Positions 10,479 to 19,646 of a stretch of DNA of 64,000 bases are shown here, one piece after another. Source of the DNA: DASWJZ01 sp963846475. Its GTDB lineage: Bacteria > Pseudomonadota > Alphaproteobacteria > Rhizobiales > Afifellaceae. Within the stretch, counting starts at the first letter, position 1, and every line of letters begins with the position of its first letter. Location: contig CAWJVZ010000004.1 of the NCBI GenBank assembly GCA_963846475.1, forward strand, positions 3,286,001-3,350,000, given 5' to 3'. The notes below the pieces were generated by a model. The model searched no databases and was not told the origin of the DNA. It saw nothing but the letters and a program-made list of their open reading frames with translations. A program made the position numbers and the translations under genes.

Positions 10479-11279
10479 ATGAGAATGAAGCTTTTGGCAG
10501 TCGCGGCGTTCGCCGCCCTCGCCACCATCGGAATGGGGCCCATCCAGCCTGCGGCCGCGGAGACGCTGACCGTCGGCGCCTATCCGGCGAATCCACCCTG
10601 GGAGAACAAGAAGGAGGACGGCAGCTTCGAGGGCTTTGAGGTCGACCTTGTCAACGAGATCGGCAAGCGCATCGGCGCCGACATCGAGATCCAGGATCTC
10701 GGCTTCCAGGCGCTCTTCGCCGCCACCAGCTCCGGCCGCATCGATATGGCGATCTCCTCGATCACCATCACCGACGAGCGGCTGCAGAACCAGTCGTTCA
10801 CGCAGGGCTACTACGACAGCGACATGGCGCTCGCCACCGCCAAGGATTCCGGCGTGAACAGCCTAGCCGACCTGAAGGGCAAGCCGGTCGGCGTGCTCTC
10901 CACCTCGACGGGCGAGACCTGGGCCAAGGAGAACGCCGAGAAATACGGCATCACCGAAGTCAAAGGCTACAATGCCCAGCAGGACCTGCTGCTCGACACG
11001 CAGGCCGGCCGGGTGGCGGGAGCGATCAGCGACATCGCCGGCCTGCAGTTCGCCTTCATGCAGATGCCGAACATGCATGTCGTCGAGCGCATCAAGACGA
11101 CCGACCGCTACGGCATCATGATGAAGAAGGACTCGCCGAACCTGCAAAGGGTCAACGACGCGATCACCGCGATGAAGGAGGACGGCACGCTCGCCGCGCT
11201 CCACAAGAAATGGCTGGGCGTCGACCCGGATCCGGGCACGTCCACGGTGACCGTGCTGGAAATCCCGCAGGCGCAGTAG
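10479..11279 (+). CDS. amino-acid ABC transporter substrate-binding protein (SBP family 3)
   Basis: A 266-residue periplasmic binding protein with a Sec signal (MRMKLLAVAAFAALATIG, cleavage near AAA-ET). The SBP_bac_3 core reads LTVGAYPANPPWENKKEDG, FEGFEVDLVNEIGKRIG and FQALFAATSSGRIDMAISSITITDERL. I chose the ATG at 10479, which follows AGGGAGAA, because longer readings prepend non-signal sequence overlapping the aminotransferase end. It is followed, after a repeat, by one permease gene. No ATPase gene is next to the pair. Confidence 0.9.
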   Translation: MRMKLLAVAAFAALATIGMGPIQPAAAETLTVGAYPANPPWENKKEDGSFEGFEVDLVNEIGKRIGADIEIQDLGFQALFAATSSGRIDMAISSITITDERLQNQSFTQGYYDSDMALATAKDSGVNSLADLKGKPVGVLSTSTGETWAKENAEKYGITEVKGYNAQQDLLLDTQAGRVAGAISDIAGLQFAFMQMPNMHVVERIKTTDRYGIMMKKDSPNLQRVNDAITAMKEDGTLAALHKKWLGVDPDPGTSTVTVLEIPQAQ

Positions 11280-11289
11280 AGCGGTCGCC

Positions 11290-11429
11290 GTCATCCTCGG
11301 GCGAGCTAAGCGAGACCCGAGGATCCAGAGACTCGCAGTGCGGCGCCCCCGCACTGCTGAGCATTCGATAAGCGCCCCTGGGTTCCGGCTCTCCCCTCGG
11401 GCAAGCCCGAGGGTTCGGCCGAGAATGAC
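11290..11429. repeat. degenerate intergenic palindrome (GTCATCCTCGG type)
   Basis: GTCATCCTCGG (11290-11300) faces CCGAGAATGAC (11419-11429), with inner arms including GACCCGAGGATCCAGAG. It is a diverged relative of the 3269-3415 repeat and fills most of the gap between the binding-protein gene and its permease. Confidence 0.6.
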
Positions 11430-11537
11430 CCTGCGGAAATGTTGCTCCCGTTTTCATGTTGATGGCAATGTCTATCCCGGCACCATTCTCGGGGGACCGC
11501 TCTGTCCGGGCTCGTCGACACGTTTCTCAACGGCGAG

Positions 11538-12164
11538 GTGATGTGGCGAGCGCTGCCGATGCTGATGCGCGGCCTCGTCAACACCTTCTATCTCGCCGTC
11601 ACCGCCATCGTGATCGGCACGATCGCCGGCGTTCTCATCTGCATCGCGCGCCTCTACGGCGCGAAGCCGGTCCGCATCCTCGCCGTCGGCTTCATCGACA
11701 TTTTCAGGGCGCTGCCGATCCTCGTCGTGCTGATCGTCATCTATTACGCCCTGCCGTTCGTCGGCATCCGCTTCAATTCCTTCACGTCCGCCACCCTGGC
11801 GCTATCGATCGTGCTGGCGGCCTTCACCGCCGAAGTCTTCCGCGCCGGCATCAAGAGCGTTCCGGAGGGCCAGTTCGAGGCCGCGAACGCCCTCGGCCTG
11901 CCGTTCTACGTGACGCTGATCAAGGTGGTCATCCCGCAGGCGGTGCGGATCGCCACGCCGCCGCAGACCAGCAACTGCATCTCAATCGCCAAGGACACTT
12001 CGCTCGCCTCCGTCGTGGCGATGCCCGACCTCCTCAAGCAGGCGACGGACGCCCAGGCGCTGATGGCCAACCCAAGTCCGCTCATCGCGGCGGCGGGAAT
12101 TTACCTCATCATCCTCTGGCCCCTCGTGCGGCTGGTCGCTTATCTGGAGAAGCGTAACGCCTGA
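11538..12164 (+). CDS. amino-acid ABC transporter permease (HisM/GlnP type)
   Basis: A permease of at least 208 residues with the His/Glu/Gln/Arg-type TM domain: RGLVNTFYLAVTAIVIGTIAG, FIDIFRALPILVVLIVIYYALP, and the EAA coupling loop SVPEGQFEAANALGLPFYVTLIKVVIPQA. The start is uncertain. GTG 11538 or ATG 11541 are the first standard codons, but the in-frame upstream text LSGLVDTFLNGEV is homolog-like, and CTG 11502 has GGGGGA five bases before it. No second permease or ATPase follows, so the protein probably works as a homodimer with an ATPase encoded elsewhere. Confidence 0.87.
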   Translation: MMWRALPMLMRGLVNTFYLAVTAIVIGTIAGVLICIARLYGAKPVRILAVGFIDIFRALPILVVLIVIYYALPFVGIRFNSFTSATLALSIVLAAFTAEVFRAGIKSVPEGQFEAANALGLPFYVTLIKVVIPQAVRIATPPQTSNCISIAKDTSLASVVAMPDLLKQATDAQALMANPSPLIAAAGIYLIILWPLVRLVAYLEKRNA

Positions 12165-12232
12165 TCGCTTTCCCGCCGGATAAGCCTGCCTGCGGAGAAT
12201 CTTGCGAGCGTGGACAGTTTGCGAGGTGACGC

Positions 12233-13435
12233 ATGAGCCCCGAGGTCTTCCTGTGCGATCCCGTGCGCACGCCGATCGGCCGCTATGGCGGAGCTTTGGC
12301 GAAGGTGCGCGCCGACGATCTCGCCGCAGTGCCGGTCCGCGCCCTGATCGAGCGCAATCCCGCTATCCGCGACCACGTGGACGAGGTCTATCTCGGCTGC
12401 GCGAACCAGGCGGGCGAGGACAACCGCAACGTCGCGCGCATGGCGCTGCTGCTCGCCGGGCTTCCGGAGACGACGCCCGGCCTCACCATCAACCGGCTTT
12501 GCGCTTCCGGCCTCGACGCGGTCGGGGCGGCGGCGCGCGCCATTCGCGCCGGCGATATCGAGCTCGCCATTGCGGGCGGCGTGGAATCCATGTCGCGCGC
12601 GCCTTTCGTCCTGGCCAAGGCGGCGGAGCCTTTCCAGCGCTCGGCCGAGATGCACGACACCACCATCGGCTGGCGCTTCGTCAATCCTTTGATCAAAGCG
12701 CAATACGGCATCGATTCCATGCCCGAGACCGGGGAGAATGTGGCCACGGAATTTCAGGTGAGCCGGGCCGATCAGGATTCTTTTGCGTTCCGCTCGCAAC
12801 GGCGGACAGAGCGGGCGCAGCGCGACGGCATTCTGGCGCAGGAGATCGTGCCGGTAGGGGTGGCGGACGGCAAGGCAGGGCGGATGGTCGAGCGCGACGA
12901 GCACCCGCGCCCCGATACGACTCCCGAGGCTCTGGCGAAGCTGAAGCCGATCGCTCGGCCCGACGGAACCGTCACTGCCGGGAATGCGTCGGGCGTCAAT
13001 GACGGGGCGGCCGCCATGATCGTCGCCTCGGAAAAAGCCGTCGAACGCTTCGGTCTGAAGCCGCTGGCCCGCGTGCTCGGCATGGCCTCAGCAGGCGTGC
13101 CGCCGCGTGTGATGGGAGTCGGACCCGTCCCGGCGGTGGAGAAGCTTCTCGCGCGGCTTAGTCTAAAAGTGGGCGATTTCGATGTGGTGGAGCTGAACGA
13201 GGCCTTTGCCTCACAGGCTCTCGTCGTGCTGCGGGGCCTCGGGCTTCCCGACGACGCGGAGCACGTCAACCCGAACGGCGGCGCGATCGCGCTCGGTCAC
13301 CCGCTCGGCATGTCAGGGGCCCGTATCGCCGGCGCCGCCATACGCGAGCTCGATCGCCGCAGCGGCCGTTACGCGCTCGCGACCATGTGCGTGGGGGTCG
13401 GACAGGGAGTCGCTCTGGCGGTCGAGGCGGTCTGA
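12233..13435 (+). CDS. pcaF: thiolase, 3-oxoadipyl-CoA thiolase type
   Basis: A 400-residue thiolase with acyl-accepting C90 (INRLCASGLDAVG), H356 (GGAIALGHPLGMSG) and C386 (MCVGVGQG). The stretch YLGCANQAGEDNRNVARMAL is characteristic of PcaF/PaaJ enzymes, which cleave 3-oxoadipyl-CoA into succinyl-CoA and acetyl-CoA at the end of the beta-ketoadipate and phenylacetate pathways. No other pca or paa gene is in the window, so a general acetyl-CoA acetyltransferase role remains possible. It follows the permease by 68 bases on the same strand. Confidence 0.85.
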   Translation: MSPEVFLCDPVRTPIGRYGGALAKVRADDLAAVPVRALIERNPAIRDHVDEVYLGCANQAGEDNRNVARMALLLAGLPETTPGLTINRLCASGLDAVGAAARAIRAGDIELAIAGGVESMSRAPFVLAKAAEPFQRSAEMHDTTIGWRFVNPLIKAQYGIDSMPETGENVATEFQVSRADQDSFAFRSQRRTERAQRDGILAQEIVPVGVADGKAGRMVERDEHPRPDTTPEALAKLKPIARPDGTVTAGNASGVNDGAAAMIVASEKAVERFGLKPLARVLGMASAGVPPRVMGVGPVPAVEKLLARLSLKVGDFDVVELNEAFASQALVVLRGLGLPDDAEHVNPNGGAIALGHPLGMSGARIAGAAIRELDRRSGRYALATMCVGVGQGVALAVEAV

Positions 13436-13451
13436 GCGCAGGGCTCCGCGC

Positions 13452-13865
13452 TCACCACCAGCCGATGGCGACCTTCGCCTCGTCGGACATCCGGTCCGGC
13501 GACCACGGCGGGTCGAAGGTGATATTGGCCTTGGCGCCCGACACGCCGGGCACGGAAGCCACCGCGTCCTCCACCCAGATCGGCATGTCGCCGGCCACCG
13601 GACAACCGGGCGCGGTGAGCGTCATGTCAACGCTGACATGGCGGCTGTCGTCGATGTCGACCTTGTAGATAAGGCCGAGCTCGTAGATGTCGGCAGGGAT
13701 CTCCGGGTCGTAGACGGTCTTCAGCGCCGACACGATGTCGGTCGACAGCCGCTCCAGCTCGTCGGCGGGAATGGTGGAGGCGGCGAAAGCGGGCTGGTTG
13801 GGGCCGGTTTCGCCCTCGGGGCTTCCGGGGGCTGCCGTTGGGTTCGCTGGTGCCTGCTCACTCAT
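13452..13865 (-). CDS. sufT: SUF-associated DUF59/MIP18 protein SufT
   Basis: A 137-residue protein. About 30 low-complexity N-terminal residues precede a DUF59 domain with VYDPEIPADIYELGLIY, LTAPGCPVAGDMP and FDPPWSPDRMSDEAK. SufT proteins assist maturation of iron-sulfur enzymes and usually sit at the end of suf operons. Here the start codon overlaps the higA stop by four bases (ATGA). It is therefore translationally coupled to an antitoxin gene and separated from sufS by the toxin-antitoxin insertion. Confidence 0.9.
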   Translation of the reverse strand: MSEQAPANPTAAPGSPEGETGPNQPAFAASTIPADELERLSTDIVSALKTVYDPEIPADIYELGLIYKVDIDDSRHVSVDMTLTAPGCPVAGDMPIWVEDAVASVPGVSGAKANITFDPPWSPDRMSDEAKVAIGWW

Positions 13866-14149
13866 TCCGCAGCCTCCGTCAGCTGCTCGCGTCGCGGCAG
13901 CTTCTCAACTTCCTCGCCGACCTGCGATCGAGCGAGGTTCAGCTCGTAGGTGTTCTGCAAGTTCATCCAGAACTCCGGGCTTGTTCCGAACCAATGGCCA
14001 AGCCGCAGCGCCGTGTCGCCGCTGATGCCGCGTTGCCCTCGGATAATCTGGGTGATCCGGTTTGCCGGCACGTCGATCTGCCGCGCCAGCTCGCGCGCGC
14101 TGATGCCAAGCTCCTCAAGCTCATCGCCAAGAATGCCGCCGGGATGCAC
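13862..14149 (-). CDS. higA: HigA-type antitoxin (XRE helix-turn-helix)
   Basis: About 95 residues from a GTG start, VHPGGILGDELEELGISARELARQ, as in HigA/VapI antitoxins (HPGEIL...). The helix-turn-helix is RELARQIDVPANRITQIIRG, followed by ISGDTALRLGHWFGTSPEFWMNLQ, the family signature. HigA neutralises the mRNA-cleaving toxin HigB and represses the operon. Because the upstream higB has lost one base, the reading frame now runs through from higB into higA without a stop. A 199-residue fused product (13862-14461) is thus possible. The stop overlaps the sufT start. Confidence 0.85.
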   Translation of the reverse strand: MHPGGILGDELEELGISARELARQIDVPANRITQIIRGQRGISGDTALRLGHWFGTSPEFWMNLQNTYELNLARSQVGEEVEKLPRREQLTEAAE

Positions 14150-14177
14150 GACGAGCCGGAATTCGGCCTTATACGCC

Positions 14178-14461
14178 TCAGTGGTAATCGACGATCTCCA
14201 CGAGTTCGGCGCATCTCTCAGCTTCGTTCCACACGAAGCAAATACGCCATTGGTCGTTATCCGAATGCTATGCTGACCAGCTCTGTTCCCTTTCAAAGCT
14301 TCCAGCCGGTTACCTCGGATGGCAGCCAACTCCGAAAGCGACTTCGCGGCGTTCAGCGAAACAAGCCTTCGCCTCGCCTGGTTTGCAAACTGCTCAAACT
14401 CTCTTACCCGCTCACCGCTTGCAAACCGGGCACTCAGCTTCGTTCGGTAGCTCTTGATCAT
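14178..14461 (-). pseudogene. higB: HigB-type toxin, frameshifted by one base
   Basis: The N-terminal two-thirds read as a RelE/HigB toxin: IKSYRTKLSARFASGERVREF, then LNAAKSLSELAAIRGNRLEALKGNRAGQHSIRI. After that the frame breaks near 14256-14263. In the next frame the missing tail is intact, NDQWRICFVWNEAERCAEL then VEIVDYH and a stop (tca at 14178-14180). One missing base in the isoleucine codon explains it. The lost tail carries the catalytic-end residues of the RelE fold, so the toxin is probably inactive unless the base is a sequencing error. Confidence 0.85.
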
Positions 14462-14519
14462 ATCTTGCTCGCGTCACTTGCGAGAGAGATATGGCCGCCA
14501 CGCGGTGTGCAACAAACGG

Positions 14520-14534
14520 ATACCCAGAGGGTAT
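14520..14534. promoter_or_regulatory. short palindrome in higBA leader, candidate HigA operator
   Basis: ATACCC-AGA-GGGTAT is a perfect six-base inverted repeat located between the higBA promoter and the higB start. HigA antitoxins autoregulate by binding short palindromes near their promoter, so this is a reasonable operator candidate. The evidence is symmetry and position only. Confidence 0.35.
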
Positions 14535-14550
14535 TCAAAGGTTCTCCTGA

Positions 14551-14579
14551 TACGTAGTCCGTAACAGATAACGCGTCAA
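14551..14579 (-). promoter_or_regulatory. promoter of higBA (and probably sufT)
   Basis: On the minus strand TTGACG (14579-14574) and TACGTA (14556-14551) are separated by exactly 17 bases. It lies just downstream of the sufS stop codon, giving the toxin-antitoxin pair its own transcription start inside the suf operon and likely extra transcription of sufT. Confidence 0.5.
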
Positions 14580-14591
14580 GCCGAGACCTGC

Positions 14592-15821
14592 CTAAGCGAA
14601 GAAAGAATGGGCTTTCACCAGGGCAGCCGCAAGGGCGTCGACCTCGGCGCGGGTGTTGTAGAGGCCGAAAGAGGCGCGGCAGGTGGAGGTGACGCCGTAG
14701 CGGGCGAGCAGCGGCTGGGCGCAATGCGTCCCGGCCCTGACCGCGATGCCCTCGCGGTCGATGATGGTGGAGACGTCGTGGGCGTGCGCCCCCTGCATCT
14801 CGAAGGCGACGATGGCGCCCTTGCCGGTCGCATGGCCGAAAATGCGGACAGAGTTCAGCTCCGACAGTCTTTGGTGCGCATAGAGCGCCAGGTCGGCTTC
14901 GTGCGCCTGCGCCGCCTCGCGGCCGACGCTCTCCATGTAGCGAAGCGCCGCGCCGAGGCCGATCGCCTGGACGATCGGCGGCGTCCCCGCCTCGAATTTC
15001 TGCGGCAGGTCGCCGTAGGTGACCCAGTCCTCGGTCACGTCGCGGATCATCTCGCCGCCGCCCATGAAGGGCGGCATCGCCTCCAGGTGCTCGCGCCTGC
15101 CCCACAGCACGCCGATGCCGGTCGGCCCGTAGGTCTTGTGGCCGGTGAAGACGAAGAAGTCGCAGCCGAGGTCCTGCACGTCGATGGGGAGATGCACAGC
15201 CGACTGGCTGCCGTCGACCATCACCGGGATGCCGCGCTCATGGGCGATGCGGCAGACCTCCTTGATCGGCACGATGGTGCCGGTGACGTTCGACATGTGG
15301 ACGATGGCCACCATCTTGGTGCGCTCGGTCAAGAGCGCCTCGAAGGCTTCGAGGTCGAAGGCGCCGTCGTCGTGCACCGGCGACCATTTTATGACCGCGC
15401 CGCGGCGCTCGCGGTGGAAATGCCAGGGCACGATGTTGGAATGGTGCTCCAGGATAGAGATGACGATTTCGTCGCCCGCGCCGATCCGCATGCCGCCGAA
15501 GGAATTCGCGACGACGTTGATCCCCTCCGTGGAGGAGCGGGTGAAGACAATCTCGTCCACCGACGGGGCGTTGATGAAGCGGCGCACCGTCTCGCGCGCA
15601 TCCTCATACGCCTCGGTGGCGGCGTTCGAGAGGAAATGCAGCCCGCGGTGCACGTTGGCGTATTCTTCCGAATAGGCCTTTTGGACGGCATCGAGCACGG
15701 CGCGCGGCTTTTGCGCCGACGCGGCGTTGTCGAGATAGACGAGCGGCTTGCCGTAGACCTTGCGCGACAGGATGGGGAAATCCGCCCGGATTTTTGCCAC
15801 GTCGAAGCCGTTTTCGGTCAT
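14592..15821 (-). CDS. sufS: cysteine desulfurase SufS (group II)
   Basis: A 409-residue PLP enzyme that takes sulfur from cysteine for Fe-S assembly on the SufBCD scaffold. The PLP lysine is in FVFTGHKTYGPTGIG and the active-site cysteine in AVRAGTHCAQPLLARYG. The start FPILSRKVYGKPLVYLDNAA is typical of SufS. I chose the ATG at 15821, which overlaps the sufD stop by one base (TGATG), over longer readings that run into sufD in another frame. Length and both catalytic residues are normal. Confidence 0.95.
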   Translation of the reverse strand: MTENGFDVAKIRADFPILSRKVYGKPLVYLDNAASAQKPRAVLDAVQKAYSEEYANVHRGLHFLSNAATEAYEDARETVRRFINAPSVDEIVFTRSSTEGINVVANSFGGMRIGAGDEIVISILEHHSNIVPWHFHRERRGAVIKWSPVHDDGAFDLEAFEALLTERTKMVAIVHMSNVTGTIVPIKEVCRIAHERGIPVMVDGSQSAVHLPIDVQDLGCDFFVFTGHKTYGPTGIGVLWGRREHLEAMPPFMGGGEMIRDVTEDWVTYGDLPQKFEAGTPPIVQAIGLGAALRYMESVGREAAQAHEADLALYAHQRLSELNSVRIFGHATGKGAIVAFEMQGAHAHDVSTIIDREGIAVRAGTHCAQPLLARYGVTSTCRASFGLYNTRAEVDALAAALVKAHSFFA

Positions 15822-17158
15822 CAGCCGGCCTCCGCCTCGTCGTGGATTTCGGCCGCCATGCCGAGCCAGCGGCCGGTGCGCGCCTCCAGCGCCGCGACGA
15901 TGCCGTCGTCGCCGATCATCTCGATGGCGTCGGCGAGGAAGGCCTGCACCAGCATGCGCTCGGCCTCCGCCTTCTCGATGCCGCGCGAGCGCAGGAAGAA
16001 CAGCATGTTCTCGTCGATGCGGCCGCAAGTGGCGCCGTGGCCGCAGACCACGTCGTCGGCAAAGATCTCCAGCTCCGGCTTGTTGGCGAATTCCGCCGTC
16101 TCGGAGAGGAGCAGCGCCCGGCTCATCATCTTGGAATCGGTCTTCTGGGCGCCCGGCTCGACGATGATCTTGCCCTGGAACACACCCTGCGACTGGCCGT
16201 CCATCGCCGCCTTAAAATATTCCTGGCCGGTGCAGCGCGGCGCCGCGTGGTCGACCACCAGCGTCGTATCCATGTGCTGGCGGCCGCGGGCGATGGTGGC
16301 GCCGCGCAGGCCGACCTCCGACCGCTCGGCTTCGAGCGCCAGGCGCCATTCGCTCCGCGACACCAGCGCTCCGGCGACAAAGCTGAACGGCTCGAAGCGG
16401 ACATTGCCGGAAAGTCGCGGCAGAACCAGCGCCAGGTGGATGGCCTGGTCGCCCTCCTCCTGCGCGGTTACCCAACGCAGCTTGGCGCCATCGCCCGCCT
16501 GGATTTCGGTGACCGCGTTGGTCTGGTAGGCGACGCCGTCCGGACCGGAAAATGTCTGCAGGATGGTCGCCTCCGCACCGGCGCCGACCGCCACCTGATG
16601 ACGGAGCGTCTGCAGGCCGGGCTCCGCCCCCGCGAAGACGTGCACCAGCTCCAGCGGCCGCGCCAGCTTGGCGCCGTTGCGGATACGGAGCACCGCCCCG
16701 TCCCGCACGAACGCGCTGTTCAAGGCGAAGACCGGCAATTCGGCCGGGTCGAGCGAGCGGTCGAGGATCGCGCCGCCCTGGGCCAGGAAGCGGCCGAAGG
16801 AGGCAAAATCCACGTCCGCCTCGATGTCGGCCATATCGCACAGCGACGGCACGAAATGGCCGTTCACGAAGACGATTTTGGCCCGGTCGATGGCGGCGAA
16901 AACATCGGCACGCGCAAGCGCCTCGCGCGCCGCATCCGGGAGGGCCGGCGGTGCGGGGGGCGGCGCGTCGCGCATCAGCGAGCGGAGGTCGGTGTATTTC
17001 CAGTCCTCGATCCGCCGATGCGGCAGGCCGCGCTGCAGAAACGCCTCGAAAGCGTCGGCGCGGAGCTCGCGGATCGGGTCGTTGTCGGGCAGCGCGGCGA
17101 AATGCCTTTCGAGCGCCTCCTCGGCCTTGGTACGGATCTTGGTCGGCATGTCGGTCAT
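15821..17158 (-). CDS. sufD: Fe-S cluster assembly protein SufD
   Basis: A 445-residue subunit of the SufBC2D scaffold complex. The N-terminal part contains LPHRRIEDWKYTDLRSLM, a family hallmark. The beta-helix core includes HMDTTLVVDHAAPRC and YFKAAMDGQSQGVFQGKIIVEPGAQKTDSKMMSRALLLSE, and the conserved cysteine/histidine pair appears in FADDVVCGHGATCGRIDENMLFFLRSRGI. It lies three bases after sufC and overlaps sufS, consistent with one transcript. Confidence 0.95.
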   Translation of the reverse strand: MTDMPTKIRTKAEEALERHFAALPDNDPIRELRADAFEAFLQRGLPHRRIEDWKYTDLRSLMRDAPPPAPPALPDAAREALARADVFAAIDRAKIVFVNGHFVPSLCDMADIEADVDFASFGRFLAQGGAILDRSLDPAELPVFALNSAFVRDGAVLRIRNGAKLARPLELVHVFAGAEPGLQTLRHQVAVGAGAEATILQTFSGPDGVAYQTNAVTEIQAGDGAKLRWVTAQEEGDQAIHLALVLPRLSGNVRFEPFSFVAGALVSRSEWRLALEAERSEVGLRGATIARGRQHMDTTLVVDHAAPRCTGQEYFKAAMDGQSQGVFQGKIIVEPGAQKTDSKMMSRALLLSETAEFANKPELEIFADDVVCGHGATCGRIDENMLFFLRSRGIEKAEAERMLVQAFLADAIEMIGDDGIVAALEARTGRWLGMAAEIHDEAEAG

Positions 17159-17161
17159 AGG

Positions 17162-17911
17162 TTACGCGGCTTCCCCGAGGTAATCGCCGTAGCCGCGCTC
17201 CTCCAGCTCCAGCGCCAGTTCCGCGCCGCCGGACCGCGCGATGCGGCCGCGCGACAGGACGTGCACGAAATCCGGCACGATGTAATTGAGGAGCCGCTGG
17301 TAATGGGTGATCACCAGAAAAGAGCGGTCCGGCGCGCGGAGCGCGTTCACCCCTTCGGCCACGACGCGGAGCGCGTCAATGTCGAGGCCGGAATCGGTCT
17401 CGTCCATGACGCAGAGCCTTGGACGCAAAAGCGCCATCTGCAGAATCTCATTCCGCTTCTTCTCGCCGCCGGAAAAGCCGACATTGAGCGGCCGCTTCAA
17501 CATGTCCGGGGTGATTTGGAGCTCGCTGGCCGCCTGGCGGACGAGGCGCATGAAGTCCGGCGTAGAGAACTCGAGCTCGCCGCGTTTCTTGCGCTGCGAG
17601 TTGAGGGCGGTCCGCAGGAACGTCATGGACCCGACGCCGGGGATTTCGACGGGGTACTGGAAGGCGAGGAAAACGCCGCCGGCGGCGCGCTCGTCCGGCT
17701 GCATCTCCAGAAGGTTGCGGCCGTCATAGAGGATCTCGCCTTCGGTGACGGCGTATTCCTCCTTGCCGGCGAGCACATAGGCGAGCGTCGACTTTCCCGA
17801 TCCGTTCGGCCCCATGATGGCGTGCACCTCGCCGGGGTTGATGGTGAGATCGACCCCTTCGAGGATTTTTCGGCCGTCCACTTCGACGTGGAGGTTCTTT
17901 ATTTCAAGCAC
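17162..17911 (-). CDS. sufC: Fe-S cluster assembly ATPase SufC
   Basis: A 249-residue ABC-type ATPase, the energy module of the SufBCD scaffold. Walker A is GPNGSGKST, Q-loop VFLAFQYPVEIPGV, signature NVGFSGGEKKRNEILQ (the FSGGEKKR variant typical of SufC), Walker B RLCVMDETDSGLDIDAL and switch histidine LVITHYQRLL. Length is normal. It is followed by sufD after three bases. Confidence 0.96.
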   Translation of the reverse strand: MLEIKNLHVEVDGRKILEGVDLTINPGEVHAIMGPNGSGKSTLAYVLAGKEEYAVTEGEILYDGRNLLEMQPDERAAGGVFLAFQYPVEIPGVGSMTFLRTALNSQRKKRGELEFSTPDFMRLVRQAASELQITPDMLKRPLNVGFSGGEKKRNEILQMALLRPRLCVMDETDSGLDIDALRVVAEGVNALRAPDRSFLVITHYQRLLNYIVPDFVHVLSRGRIARSGGAELALELEERGYGDYLGEAA

Positions 17912-17941
17912 TTGTTTTCTCCGGAAACTCCGCGCCAGACC

Positions 17942-18159
17942 CTAATCCACCAGTTCCAGGCGCTTCTCGATCCTGTCCAGGCGAACCTTGATCTCGGCGA
18001 TCTCGACGTGATCGCTGTTCTGGGTGGTGATGGCCCCGAACAGATGGTGGCGCATGGCCGTCATCTCGGTGCTCATCGTGTGCATCCAGCCCCCGAGCTT
18101 GGCGATCTCGCCGCGAATGGCGCGGAGATGCTCAAGCATGAGGCTGTCCGGCTCAACCA

Positions 18160-18163
<4 letters not shown>
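17942..18163 (-). CDS. small coiled-coil protein between sufB and sufC
   Basis: A 73-residue protein beginning MMVEPDSLMLEHLRAIRGEI and ending in an amphipathic helix (EIAEIKVRLDRIEKRLELVD). Similar short coiled-coil ORFs are common in Hyphomicrobiales genomes, including suf operons; the function is unknown. Its start overlaps the sufB stop by four bases (ATGA), so translation is coupled. It could be a scaffold partner or merely a hitch-hiker. Confidence 0.75.
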
Positions 18164-19629
<1,466 letters not shown>

Positions 19630-19646
19630 GAAACTCTCCTTCGACT

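Noticed and set aside
13862..14461. A natural 199-residue HigB-HigA fusion protein
   Set aside because: The proper toxin C-terminus and stop are still present one frame over, so the fusion is a by-product of one missing base.
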